NCBI GenBank assembly: GCA_037179335.1
Contig: JAKZHN010000009.1
Span: 1,339,156-1,403,155 of the forward strand
Direction: 5' to 3'
Origin: Cyclaneusma minus
Lineage: Eukaryota; Ascomycota; Leotiomycetes; Marthamycetales; Marthamycetaceae
DNA length: 64,000 nucleotides
Shown here: positions 38,273 to 49,381 of the stretch, piece by piece
Numbering within the stretch: the stretch's first letter is position 1
How the letters are laid out: each line of letters begins with the position of its first letter
Program-made: the position numbers and the translations under genes
The notes under the pieces: generated by a model
Databases searched by the model: none
The model's input: only the letters and a program-made list of their open reading frames with translations
Told to the model about the DNA's origin: nothing

Positions 38273-38430
38273 TTTTTATAGCCAGGGCACCTAGCCACCA
38301 GCTGTCTCTGCTCCGAGTCACGCGCAACCCTTACAAGCCCCAGTCTCACATTAACCCGGAACACGTGACCCGCCCAAAACCTAGTTAGCAAGACTTGAGA
38401 ACCGACCCTGCAAGGACTTACTATAAAAAG
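38273..38430. promoter_or_regulatory. Array A spacer 2: divergent TATA boxes around an E-box
   Basis: A minus-strand TATA (TATAAAAA read on that strand, 38273-38280), a central CACGTG at 38362-38367 and a plus-strand TATAAAAAG at 38422-38430, which is followed by ACCTCCA. The E-box is 60 bases from the plus TATA start and about 82 from the minus one. Layout suggests a bidirectional Pol II promoter. Confidence 0.65.
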
Positions 38431-38740
38431 ACCTCCAGAAACATGGATAGAGAAGCAGAATCAGCTCTATCAGAATATCCGGGACATTTGATGAGCTTAA
38501 TGGCCTGACCAGATCCTTGAAGTCAGAAGAATTTTCGCCAAAAACCACAGGCTTAAGTACTGGATGTTGCAAGCTCAAGTCCTATATGCCCCTCACAACA
38601 GCTACAATCCCAGACACGAATTGGTTTCGGAAAGCTCTGACGCAGCTGCCGTTGGAGAGAGATGTCTGTCGTCGAAGACCTAGCGCTGCTGTCACACCAC
38701 CCCACAACATTGTCGCGATACTTCCGCACCACTAGCATGT

Positions 38741-38810
38741 CACGTGATCTTCCTTCGCTAGGAAGCCAGGGCAGCTCAGGCTCCCGGCTTGCAGCAAACT
38801 GCTATAAAAA
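38741..38810 (+). promoter_or_regulatory. Array A spacer 3: E-box and plus-strand TATA
   Basis: TCACGTGAT with its E-box at 38741-38746, then TATAAAAA at 38803-38810 (62 bases apart), followed by GGCCTCCA and a purine-rich GGGAGTAAAAAAGCAAGA. No minus-strand TATA is seen here, matching the half module to its left. Confidence 0.65.
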
Positions 38811-39270
38811 GGCCTCCAATCCTAGGGAGTAAAAAAGCAAGACCAACATTCTGAAAGTCTACATAGCACGGAGAACAATCAGCAAGCTCGAATCAGGCTA
38901 AGTCCCTGAAGAAAGCCGTATGCAAATTCCCCCTGTCCTGGTATTGATACTTGCAACAATGGCTATGCTCTTACCGATAAGACAGTTCTGCGAAATATCT
39001 TGGCTAGCTGCTACGAGAAACAAAGTCTGCTGCCGGATATACTGGCTGCTGTCGCACTAGCTTTTGACCGTCTCTACAATGTCTGTATCTATTGATCCAA
39101 AATCTTGTTTCGATACCCACAAATCCCAGGCACATACCTCAGGTCTAGTTCACCCAGCACCTTCTCCCCTAATTAGGTGGGCAGCACACACAAGTCACAC
39201 CTCACAGGTAGATCAGCAGAACGAGGAAAAGGAAAGGTTCATGCTCTCGAAATTCGGTCTCAACGCCTCC

Positions 39271-39403
39271 TTTTTTAACCAGGGCAGTTACCCAACGCTA
39301 CCCGACGGTCAGTCACACGCTCTAATCTAGCCCCCACGTGACGCGAGCTGTCAGCTGAAAGCCAGCAGGCGAGACTCTCACTCCGCCTGCAAACTATATA
39401 AAG
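39271..39403. promoter_or_regulatory. Array A spacer 4: E-box with plus TATA and decayed minus TATA
   Basis: CACGTG at 39335-39340 and TATATAAAG at 39395-39403 (60 bases apart), followed by ACCTCCA and GAGTAAGGAAGCCAGA. On the left, TTTTTTAACCAGG at 39271 aligns with TTTTTATAGCCAGG of other minus-strand boxes but the TATA is broken. Confidence 0.6.
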
Positions 39404-39877
39404 ACCTCCAACCCCACAGAGTAAGGAAGCCAGAACTGAATCCGCTCCAGAAACTTCCACGGAGAGACAGTCAGCAAAGTCACACCCACGTCACGGTTCT
39501 GCCTAACTCGGTAGCTGAAATCATGAAGGCCGGAATTCTGGACACCTCTCGCAATATCCGTAATCCTGGTCAGCCATAAATAAGTTCTGCGAAAATCCAT
39601 TCCTGCCTGCCGTGAGAGAGGAGGACCTGTTGTCGAAAGCCCATATCTGCTGTCACATCGCCGTTCTACCGTCCTCCGATGCCTGCGCACATGAGGCGAA
39701 AGTTGGAGCCAGGAGCTTCCATGCTGTGATAGATACTTTAGATCCAGCTTCCCTAGCGCCTACCATCGTATTATGCAGCACGCAGCACGCAGAAGTTTCA
39801 CCTCTCAAAGACCTTTGGGCTGTGTCAATAGTCGTTCGATGAAGGCCTTTGAACTTTGAACCCGTCTCAGACAAGCC

Positions 39878-40044
39878 TTTTATAGCCAAGGGCCAAGACA
39901 CGTAGGCGACTAGCAGCTCGCTGTACTCCTCCCTATGTACACGTGACTCTTCCTAGCCCCACACCTCACGCCACCCTTACACCCACGTAACCCGGACCGC
40001 AGCCTAGCAAGCAGCACTCTTTCTATCTGCAAGTACTATAAAAG
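39878..40044. promoter_or_regulatory. Array A spacer 5: divergent TATA boxes around E-boxes
   Basis: Minus-strand GGCTATAAAAG at 39878-39886, CACGTG at 39940-39945, a one-base variant CACGTA at 39984-39989, and plus-strand TATAAAAG at 40037-40044 followed by ACCGCCA. The variant is at the standard distance (53 bases) from the plus TATA. The intact E-box is at the standard distance from the minus TATA. Confidence 0.65.
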
Positions 40045-40374
40045 ACCGCCAATGCCTGAAAGTGAGAGAGCAAGAAAAGCAAACCTTTCATGATCATGAC
40101 AGGAATCGAAAGTGAGAACAAAGCCTAGTCTGCCAAACAGCATGTTGACAAATTCCTAAAAAACCAAATGCCATGTATCTCTCGCAATAGTTGTGAGGCT
40201 GTGAGCCTGACTATGAACAAGCTTAAGCTTTGGAGCTTGGAGGTTCCGGCATAAGATACATACCTAGCTGCTGCCAGTGAGAAATATCCGCTGTCGAAGT
40301 CCTAGCGCCGCTGCCATAAACAGCACCTCTCCCCTCTCCCCTCCCCAAGACAGTCACGATACTCCCTAGCACAT

Positions 40375-40436
40375 CACGTGATTTCGTTTCAGTAAAATAG
40401 TAGTTGGACCGACCTGCAGGATCTTACTATAAATAG
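40375..40436 (+). promoter_or_regulatory. Array A spacer 6: palindromic E-box and plus-strand TATA
   Basis: ATCACGTGAT, a fully palindromic form of the E-box (core 40375-40380), then TATAAATAG at 40428-40436, 53 bases downstream, followed by ACCTCTA and GAAGTAAGAAGGCAAGA. Fungal SREBP-type bHLH factors and Cbf1 bind sites like this; which factor, if any, acts here is inference. Confidence 0.65.
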
Positions 40437-40900
40437 ACCTCTACCCCAAGAAGTAAGAAGGCAAGAATACCTCAAGTGTGATTTTTGTCTGACCATGCCC
40501 GGTCTCTGCAACAGTAATGCGCCAGAAGCCTCTAGGGCCACATTGTCACATATCTTTGACTTGCGCAGTAAGGTAGCTGCAAGCTCATGAATGAACGAGC
40601 TTTGCAACGCTTGTGGATCGGCTGCCGTCGGTGAAGAGGTTCTGCTGTCGAAGACCGAACCCTGCCGTCGCCGCATTCCTGCCGCCTTCACAGGCAGACC
40701 ACGTCAATTAGCCCTGAAGCCACATTCAAAGCCTCTGAGCTCACGCAGTCTACAGGTCCCCAAAGTCTAGTCTACCTAGCTATTTGGTGACTCGCTAAGT
40801 ACCTCCTCACGATTCAGCATGCAAAAGTGATATCTCTCACAGGCTTGATGGGTTTTCCACTTCGAAATTTCATGCTCTCCAACTCCTGTCTCAAGCCCCC

Positions 40901-41077
40901 TTTTTATAGCCAGCCAAGTCACCCGACCAGCAGCTAGCCCCACACCCTATTCCACTCAACTTTTCCCAGTCCCACACCCCACACCACTTCAGCAGTCACC
41001 ATATCACGTGCTGCAGCCCTAAACCTACCAAGCAAAGCTCTTCCTGCCTGCAAAGTGCAGACACTTACTATAAAAAG
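40901..41077. promoter_or_regulatory. Array A spacer 7: divergent TATA boxes around an E-box
   Basis: Minus-strand GGCTATAAAAAGG at 40901-40910, ATCACGTG with its E-box at 41005-41010, and plus-strand TATAAAAAG at 41069-41077, 64 bases from the E-box. The plus box is followed by a C-rich segment and GGGAGTAAGAAAGCAAGA, as in spacer 3. Confidence 0.65.
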
Positions 41078-41554
41078 CCCCCGAATCCAGGGAGTAAGAA
41101 AGCAAGATCAAGGAAGGACGAGCAAAATGGTTGACGGAGGACAGCCCCACTGACGCACCTAGACCCAGGCTCTTGCCAGACCCCATAGCTGAGAAGTCCG
41201 AGGGTTAGAAATTCTCCACAAAGTTTTATCGACAATGAGAAGCTTGGGAATGAAAGACTTCCGCGAAAGCTCTTATCTAGCTCTTGTCGGAGGATCTGCT
41301 GTCGAAAACTCAGACCTGCTGTCACCACGGTCCCCTGCCGTCTCTACATGTTACTGCTTCCATGAGTTCCCATCAACTCCCCCAACCTCAAGCCTGAAAC
41401 CCTAGACGCCTATCGAAGGATCATATCGAAGAGGTACTCGAGCTACATCACACCTCCTTACGCGAAGTACCAGCACGCACAACTCTCATCTCACAAGTGA
41501 ACTCTGCCCAAGGCGTTTACACTTCATGATTTTTATTTCTCATCCCAAAGACTC

Positions 41555-41638
41555 CTTTTATAGCCACATCGCTAGCTAGGCCAGCACCGAGTTGTACAGT
41601 TGAACACTCCCCAGCACCTCGTGATAGTCCAACACGTG
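41555..41638 (-). promoter_or_regulatory. Array A spacer 8: E-box and minus-strand TATA
   Basis: CACGTG at 41633-41638 and, 70-80 bases to its left, a minus-strand GGCTATAAAAGGAGTC at 41555-41565. No plus-strand TATA follows to the right, so this is the end of the array. The terminator region of the calcium ATPase gene begins within about 600 bases. Confidence 0.6.
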
Positions 41639-42231
41639 ACCCAGTCCAAGGTCACCCCTCCTTCCCCAATCCTGAGCATCTAAGCCAAACAAAAACAACA
41701 CCAAAAAAAACACACCCCGCGCCCACTCCATAACCCATCGCGAGGAAAGCGACAGAGGTATCTTTCTAGACAATATTCTATTACCCACGCAAGAACGAAC
41801 GGAACGCCAGAAGCCAGCAAAACCAAGACAGACAGATGGGGCACCCGATATGTGCTCTGGAAACGACCGTGTGGACTCCGTGATGGACTCTCGAACGCCG
41901 GACGCGCCGGAAATGCGTATGCGGAATGGTGAAACGCGCTGATGTGCTGAAATGAGCGAGTTTCGCTTGAGAACGACAGTGAGCGAAAGAAGTGAATTGA
42001 AGCGCGATGTAGCGATGCGACACCGGCTGGGGTAATGCTTGGCGTGGTGTATATGTACAAGCGGTGTTGTGTAGTAGTGGTACAAGTGTATAGACAAAGT
42101 TGCTGCTGCTGTGGTCGCGGCCACGATCGGCTTTGCCAGCAACGTATTTCGACAAATACGGTTGGTTGGTTGGTAAAAGTTATGTCGCGTGCGTCTGACA
42201 GGACACACGCCCCATCATCATCTCATGTCTT

Positions 42232-45200
42232 TCACTTCGAATCCTCGCTAGCTCCGGGTTGCTTCGGTCTCATCTCCTCAACCTGACTCGGCGGAATCCC
42301 GGGCTTCCCCCTCGGATCCTCAACAACCACCTCATCATCCTCTCTCGTCTCAGGATGAACTTCAATCCCCTCCCTACTCTCCAACTGCTGCCTCCCCTCC
42401 TGTCCCTTCGCAAACCGCAAACTAGCATCATCCGCGTGCTTCTGATCAATCGGACTCCATCCGGCCACACTACCAGCAATGATGCCCGCCATGACCGTCG
42501 TAGCACCAAGCGCTGAGTTAGAACGGCTGCGGGAGCTGCGCGAGCGTTTGCGCGAATCAGGTGTCCTGCTCGGGGAGCCAAAACCGTCCGGGAAATCCGG
42601 GCCATCAATAGGCGTCGCAGGCGCACTGTCTTTGCTATGTCGCGAGCGACTTCCACTCCTGCTCCTCGGCAGAAAAGTCTCCCTCGGATGCTGAATGGCA
42701 AACTTCAAATTATTCAACCTCCCACCCTTCATCTTCTTCAAAAAGCTCAATTCCTCCTTAACATCCGCCAATGGCCGTGGAAACTGGAAATGCTGTTCCT
42801 CATCCTCAATCGTCAGTTCCGGATTACCCTTTGCATTTCCAGAAGACTTCAGATAATTAGGAATCAAGCGTAAGATGAGTTCGTCAGGGATACAGCGGAT
42901 TGCTGCACCGATGGGGATGGATAGGAATCCGAGGACGATGGAGTAGGCCCATTGGGCGCCGTTGAGGCGCTTGACGTTGAAGGCGGCGCCGCCGATGTAG
43001 ATGATCATTACTTGGCCGGCGATCATGATGATGTTGATTATTATGAAGAAGTAGTTGCGGAACATGCCTTCGAAGATGTTGAAGTTGTTGTCGAGGCGGC
43101 GGTTGCTGTGGAGTGCGGTTAGTAAAGTTGGGATTGCGGACATGGATTGCGTTCGTGGATAAGGAGTGTTTGACTTACTTCCATTGGTTGAAGATCTGCA
43201 TCCACACGAAGGTGTTGAATACGAGGGTGGCGATCTGATCTTGCTCGCGTGAGGATTGGTAGGAGAGGATGGTTTTGGCGCCGAAGTGTAGAAGGAGCGT
43301 GATGGTTAGTTGGTAGATGGCTTCCCCGATGATCATCTTCCACATCGTGACGGTGATCAAAGGTGCAGACTTCGGGTCAGGTTTCCGCTTGAGAATGCTA
43401 GGCGTAGGAGGATCGGTTGCGAGAGCGAGAGCTGCCATTGTGTCCATAATGAGGTTGACCCACAGTAGTTGAACTGCAGTCAACACAGACTCTTCATCCT
43501 TGCTAGCGACTGCTGAGATGAAGGTCAATCCCACGGCTGTAATGTTGACAGTGACTTGGAATTGCAGGAATTTCTTCACTGCATCGTTGACCGCTCGTCC
43601 CCACATCATAGCCTTGAGAATCGATCGGAAATTGTCGTCCATCAGAATAATATCTGATGCCTCCTTGGCAACTTCAGTACCAGCAATACCCATAGAGAAT
43701 CCGACATCGGCAGTTTTCAGAGCAGGAGCGTCATTTGTACCATCACCAGTCACAGCGACTGTCTCACCCATATCCTTGAGGCGTCTGACGAGAATCCGTT
43801 TGTCTTCAGGACTCGATCGAGCCAGAACCTGGAGCCGGGGGATAGTCTGGTCCATCTCAGCCTTGCTAAGCTTTCGGAAAGTTGGGCCTTCCATGACGAT
43901 TCCGCCTGGAGTGAAGATACCACATTCTTCAGCGATAGCTTTCGCAGTGATGAGGTTGTCACCAGTGACCATGCGAACAACGACACCAGCATTCTGGCAT
44001 GTCTCAACAGCTTCGCGGACACCTTCGCGCAGAGGATCCTGGATACCGACAACTCCCAGGAACGTCATTTTCTTAAAGATATCCTCAAACACAGCTTCAT
44101 TCTTTGCGCCATCGACTCTCCTAACATTCGCAGGTGGCCAAGACTCGAAGTCTCTGTAGATCAGACCGATAGTGCGCAGGGATCGAGTGGCGTAGTTGAC
44201 AATCAGGTCGCTCAAATTCTGGCGGTTTTCTTTCGACATGGCGGCACTAGCGACCTCCTTGGTAGGATCTCGCAGGATGGATGTGCATTTTTCAAGAAGA
44301 ATTTCCGACGCGCCTTTGACGTACAACCGATACTTGCCGTTCTCAAGCTGGACTACCACACCCATGCATTTCCGGCCGGAGTCGAAGGGAATAAGCTGTA
44401 TAATAGTGACATTGTCTCTTTCCTGGCTGACAGGACCCATGGCTAAATGCTCCCGGCCGAACTTGAGTAGAGCAGTCTCAGTCTTTGATCCAATGAAGTC
44501 GGCGACACCATTGACTTCTCCTTCGAATGCAGTAGAGTTGATAACGATGGACTGCCTGAGGAGGTTCTTGACGCTAGGGTCCAAGGAGGAGATGACTTCA
44601 CCAGCCGAAATATTCTCGCCGTTGGTAGACCCATTTGTAGTTCCGCCAAACCGAGAGCTGGTGGCCAAAGTGCCTGCAACCACCGTCATGACGTTCTGTG
44701 TAAGTGTTCCCGTTTTATCCGAACAAATTGCGGTCGCATTGCCCATCACTTCACAAGCCTTCAAATGGCGAACCAGATTCTTATCCTTCATCATTCGGAT
44801 GGTAGCAAAAGCCAGAGCTAGAGTGACAGCAAGGGGAAGACCTTCAGGCACTGCCACAACGATAACAGTGACGGCAACAATGAAGATATTCAGGAACTCC
44901 TGACCCTTGTCTGCTGCGCTCGCGGTGTTGTGCGGTAGTCGTACGAGGAATTCGATGAAAAGAACAACGAAGAGCAGGAGACCAGCGGCTCCACCCAACT
45001 TTGCGATGTATTCAGCGAGGGTGTTCAATTTCGATTGAAGAGGTGTAACTTCTGGATCTTCTCGTAGAGCCATCATCGTCTTTCCGTAGCTAGAGTTAAC
45101 ACCAGTCGAGGTACAGAGAAACGAGCCAACACCTTCGGTTACTTGGGCACCAGACAAAATGAATGGATCCATTTTGCGGAGATCCTGGTGGTTGAGAATA

Positions 45201-46652
45201 GCTTGCCATACCTCGTCGGCAGGTCTCTTTCGGATAAGGTCGGACTCTCCAGTGGTCTGGGATTCATCGCATTTGACGTCGTGACCTTCGATAAAAATAC
45301 CGTCCACAGGGATCGCATCTCCTGGCTCAAGGCGGACCACATCTCCGACTAGAATGTCAAAAACGGATATTTCCTGTGTTTTGCCCGAACGAACGACATT
45401 GACACTGCGGTCCTGCTTTTTCTTGTTCAACTTGACGAATTGGCGCTCCTTTTGGTAATCATTCACGGATCCAACAACAACGACGACAACAATGGCAACG
45501 ATAATAGCCACTCCCTCGACCCATTCGACCGGAGGATTGTTGGCGTCGTGTGATGTACCAAAGGTCTGGTAAAGACCTACTGCCAGTGAAACAGCAGCGG
45601 CAATTGAAAGCAAAATAAGTACTTTGTCGTTAAATGTCATCCACATAATCTCAAAAATGCTCTTGCCCTTCTTTTCCGGCAGTCGGTTGTCTGAAAAGAT
45701 GCGCTTTCGGTCGCCAAATCCTTCAGTAGCTCGCTTCTTTCGGGCAGAAGCTGTCGACATCTCTGTTGTTGTCTTGACCAAAGCTGACTTCTTAGAAAGA
45801 TCCGCGTCACTCGGTTTCCTTGCAACTTCAACAACTGCTTCGAAAGACACAGTTCCGTCCAACATCATCTCATCGGCACTCAAGCCAGATCGGCGATCAG
45901 TCCGGAGACCCTTTTCGATTCCTGCCAGACCACCCAGGGCGTAAAATGCAGCCAAGCTTTTGGGGTTGATGAGCTTGTTCAACTGCCCCTGAGAAAATGC
46001 AAATTTGTTATCTTCGACTTTGAAATCGTCTTCGGTGCCGGGATCGGGTGTCAGTGCCTCAGTATTATTCATAATATCTTCGTTGCCAGTACTCGCACTC
46101 TTGATGGCATCGTCTCCCTGAGTCGAACTCCCAGCTTGAGTGGTACCATTGTATGTATCTCCGCCATACGAGCTCACACTCTTATTTGAATGCTCGTCCG
46201 AGTCCATAGAATTTTGTCTGGACCTCTGTCCGGGTACAGACAAGAAGCCTCCTGGATTCTCGCGCGCATGAGGCGATGATACATTGTGAGGTGATGTAGG
46301 CCTGCTCTCTCTGCTATCGAAAGAGGTCTCGGCGCGCAAATCGGGCCTGGGGGCCGGTGTAGTCGAAGGGGAGATGCCAATTTCAGGGATATGATGGCTG
46401 CCTCTCGAAGTTGGCGAGGGAGAGTTAGATATGGGTCGCATCGGGAGGTCGTTTGAGTCCATGGCTTGAGGAGGACTGGTGCTACCGGCGGCCGAAGTAT
46501 CGATTGTGATGGTCGGACTGTAAAGATGGCAAGATGTCAGCAAAGGATCCAGGATATTTTCGGTATTCTTGAAAGGGAGCTTAGGGGGCTGCGCACGCTC
46601 TCTGCCTACGCCCCGTGGAGGGCGAAGCTTGCTCGTTCTGTTCATGATCCAT
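42232..46652 (-). CDS. Pmc1-type P2B calcium-transporting ATPase
   Basis: A P-type Ca2+ pump that moves Ca2+ out of the cytosol, in fungi mainly to the vacuole or plasma membrane. Model: exons 46652-46597, 46517-43179 and 43105-42232, 1422 residues. The second intron (43178-43106) has GTAAGT, TACTAAC and CACAG and restores the conserved FNQWNNRRLDNN. The first (46596-46518) has GTGCGC, GCTGAC and TACAG; joining gives RAPTITIDTS, typical of fungal family members. Seen motifs: FAFSQGQLNKLINPKSLAAF near the N-terminus, TTGES in the actuator domain, PEGLP in M4, DKTGTLT with the phosphorylated Asp at about 619, MVTGDN, GDGTNDAP at about 943-950, and NLIMDT in M6. Ten membrane segments can be counted. 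A serine/arginine-rich tail of roughly 230 residues follows M10. The start at 46652 is preferred to an in-frame Met at 46462 because the latter would remove the conserved PTITIDTS. It is flanked by array A downstream and array B upstream. Confidence 0.93.
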
Positions 46653-46844
46653 GGCTGATGCTCCGGTTCAGCTGGGCTGGGGTCGAGATGAGGAAGCCAG
46701 GGAGGCTCAGATCACGCTGGGCGTATTTCGCCTGTGAGAGGGTGGAGCGTTTGAGGAAGGCAAGGCTACGTGCGCATCGGGTTTTTGGTGAGCTTTGTAG
46801 GATGTTAGGTAGGTGTATTGGGCGGAGGGCTATGCCACCAGGGG

Positions 46845-46981
46845 CTGTGTCGAGAAAATGGTTAGTTCTTGTCAAGTAGCGGGAAAGAGTACAGCGGGCG
46901 GTCTTGGTTGTCTTGGAAGTTCGCATAAAAGCTTCGCCCGGGTCAGTCGACTGGAAGGCGCGCACTTGTGGACATACTTAC
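46845..46981 (-). other. Probable 5'UTR intron of the calcium ATPase gene
   Basis: On the minus strand GTAAGTATG starts at 46981. A good branch-point string AACTAACC and a pyrimidine-rich CATTTTCTCGACACAG end at 46845, giving a 137-base intron. No ATG-bearing frame upstream joins to the coding exon, so I place it in the 5'UTR. Transcription therefore probably starts upstream of about 46982. Confidence 0.65.
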
Positions 46982-49375
46982 GCGATGGTCTGAGGCCGGG
47001 CGGATAGCAGACGCTCGGTGTTTGCCCATAGGTGGTAGGAGGAGCAACTGGATGGGGCCTAATTTACGGCAGAGCAAGAATAAACATGCGCGCCTGGGAT
47101 TCCAAATTGGTCGCGACAGCAAAGCAATGCGCTGGATATCGGGCAGCAACGACGTGAAAATCGGGGAGCCCGTTGTCTACTTGTCAGGCCAATTGTCGAA
47201 AATAGCGCACACGCAGCAGTCTGAGGCAGACTGCGGACTTGAAGCTGCACAGGCGGAGATGGCTCAACCAGGCTGCAGGCGGCGTGTTATTTCCATATTT
47301 CCTGCCCTTTTGTGCCTAGCTGTCCAGTCCTCATGTCGAGGCGCGCAGAGGGAGTAAACGCCAAGACTAAGATTGAGGCAGTGCAAAGCAACCGGGGCTG
47401 TGAATGGCTGGCCGCCTACATTAGCCATTTCTTTCTAACGGGTGGGGACCAGCCCCCTGGGAGGCGATCATCGCTTCGGTGTGTCTGCCAGGCATCCTGC
47501 TATAATTTTATAAATGCAAAAGGAGACCTTCAGAAAAGGAGATGTCGTCGGAAAGTGACGTTGCGCAAGCTGCCCCTCGTTCACGATGCGCCAAGCTGCA
47601 AGGAAAGGACGGCCGCTAATTCTAGCGGCTATTATGTAACCCAGCCAAGAGATCTTGTTGACCTCCTAGTCGTCCCCGAATTTCTACGTCTCAACCATCG
47701 CCTGCTTTCAACTCCATGTCGTCATTCACCACAATTGGCACCGAGTCGAGGGAAATACCCAGCCGGCCGCATCCGGGTGACGGGCACTCGGGAAACCTTA
47801 CAGCTACGAATCTCAATAATCACGTCAGCAAAATCCACCGCCATCAAACCACCAGCCCACATCCGACGATCTCCCCACGAACGATCGTCCGAGCGAACAT
47901 GGCGATTTTCATGCGAACCGAATCCTCGGGACACCACTTGCCTGTGATGCCGAGGCCTCTAGGCACACTAGAACCGCGAAACATCTGAAGGAAAACGCCC
48001 GCAGGATACCAAGCTTACAAGTCCTGGCAATGGACCATCGCAAGCGGTCAATATACGCTAAAGAGTCCAATATACGCTAAAGAGATGAGGTGTAGGTGCC
48101 AAGCTGATCGAGGCTATCCATATGGTCATTCATCAAGTGCTTTTGAACGCCGTTGCTATTCAACGCCTCGGATATCCAACACTTGACTGTTAGTCCCTTT
48201 CAGAATCACGTGCACAGCCCCCATTCTCAATATGCAAGTGGCAAAACGAGGCGCAGGTTACACTACAAACTCGCCTCAACCAACCGACCGGAAAAGCCTT
48301 CGAGGATCTGATATCTCCAGGTTTCCGAAACCTCAGGACGGCTCGGCCCGGTTTGCCATCGCAAAAACTTAGGGCACTATGTTGACTCACGTTACGCCCG
48401 AGCAAAGTGGCTGAGCAAGGCATCCCAAACCTGACCAACGAGACCTCGTACAATCGTACTCTGTCAAAGAGGCCTCGAAGTTATCCAATTTACCCAGCCT
48501 CGTATGTCCCAACTCCGGCACTACGACTTCGAAACCTTGGGCTTAGACATATATCGACATTAAAGCCCGTCCAAGCGAACCTGGCAAGCTAAAATGAAGT
48601 CTGCCTTTGAGCAAGCCATCAGCCTTTCACAAATCAATGAAAGGACATCGACGCCCGACCACTGTTGATCTCAAAACTAACCCCACAGCCCCAACCCCAA
48701 TCATCTTCATCTCCGCGTACCCATCTGCATCCGCGTTACGCCAACGAGTTGCTGCGCCTCCTCTTTGACGCACCTCAATGACACGACCTTGAGGCCCGAC
48801 TCATCTTTCGACGCCCTCCGCCGTTCATTCTTGCCGCCGCAGGGACCCGCGAAATCCGGAGCGGCTTAGAATGTTGCAGATTTCAAATAGAAACTGTATC
48901 GGTTGTGATTGAGGACAAAGCATTCAGCTGCCTATTTGCTAAGAGAATCAGCCAAGTGGAAAGCCTCAAACATCTCTTCGAATCGGAGACATTTGAGAGC
49001 GGGCTGTGCAGAAAGCACGAGATTTGGGGCGAACGGCCATTGGATGTTTGCTACACCACCGGATCTTTCAAATGCGTTGGCTGTTCTAGCTGTGCTTCTG
49101 CAAAGGTAAGTGGTGGAAAGAACATGTGTTGAATGAGGGGAACCATCGAACAGGGCGCATATGGGGTCCATGATATCAGAAAACACAAGCATCGAGCAAA
49201 GTTAAGTCTCGAAAATTCCGTAGCTTAGCACGCCACCAATAACAACAATTTGAATCGTTCCGTTTTCTCCTTGAACTCCATTCTCCAACTATCACATGAC
49301 GCAACTTCCACTTCTCTCACAAAGTCCAAGTAGCTCTCCGGCCCTTCGTCACATGCCCTTGCGGAACTAATCTCT
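46982..49375. other. Intergenic region upstream of the ATPase gene, no gene called
   Basis: Balanced composition, with many short overlapping frames on both strands (longest 211 residues at 47312-47947, plus strand) but no domain, signal peptide or conserved motif I recognise. It should contain the promoter and leader of the calcium ATPase gene. A small direct repeat, CAATATACGCTAAAGAG, occurs twice in tandem at about 48049-48083. A GGTAAGT at about 49106 could be a splice donor of an unrecognised transcript, but I found no supporting exon. Confidence 0.5.
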
Positions 49376-49381
49376 TCGAGG

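Larger units (their letters stand above)
37600..41650. repeat. Array A: TATA / E-box / core modules with about 1.6 kb higher-order period
   Basis: Plus-strand TATA boxes lie at 38422, 38803, 39395, 40037, 40428 and 41069 (a decayed one near 37828). Minus-strand TATA boxes (GGCTATAAAA on that strand) lie at 38273-38280, 39878-39886, 40901-40910 and 41555-41565, with a decayed one at 39271-39280. Between inward-facing TATA boxes, about 190-250 bases from each, sits a core (38018-38046, 39025-39056, 39626-39656, 40641-40672, 41296-41326) that reads on the minus strand as two GACAGCAG-like motifs about 10 bases apart, the second preceded by TC. Half modules lacking the minus TATA have cores at 38663-38695 and 40288-40317. 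The order is full, half, full, full, half, full, full, so half-full-full repeats with starts 1615-1674 bases apart. No conserved reading frame runs through the units. A cluster of short non-coding transcripts or a nested mobile-element array are the options. Confidence 0.75.

Noticed and set aside
44196..44903. Plus-strand frame of 235 codons, and others, opposite the calcium ATPase
   Set aside because: Antisense shadows of a long, highly conserved coding exon.
46462..46645. Alternative ATPase starts at 46645 (unspliced) and 46462 (internal Met)
   Set aside because: The first reads through a clear splice acceptor; the second drops the conserved PTITIDTS. The spliced model from 46652 fits the family better.
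47312..47947. Plus-strand frame of 211 codons upstream of the ATPase gene
   Set aside because: No recognisable domain, arginine/serine/proline-biased text typical of non-coding GC-rich DNA, and overlap with frames on the other strand.
48905..49132. Short cysteine-containing plus-strand frame near a GGTAAGT donor-like site
   Set aside because: No family resemblance and no partner exon found; a competing minus-strand frame covers the same bases.
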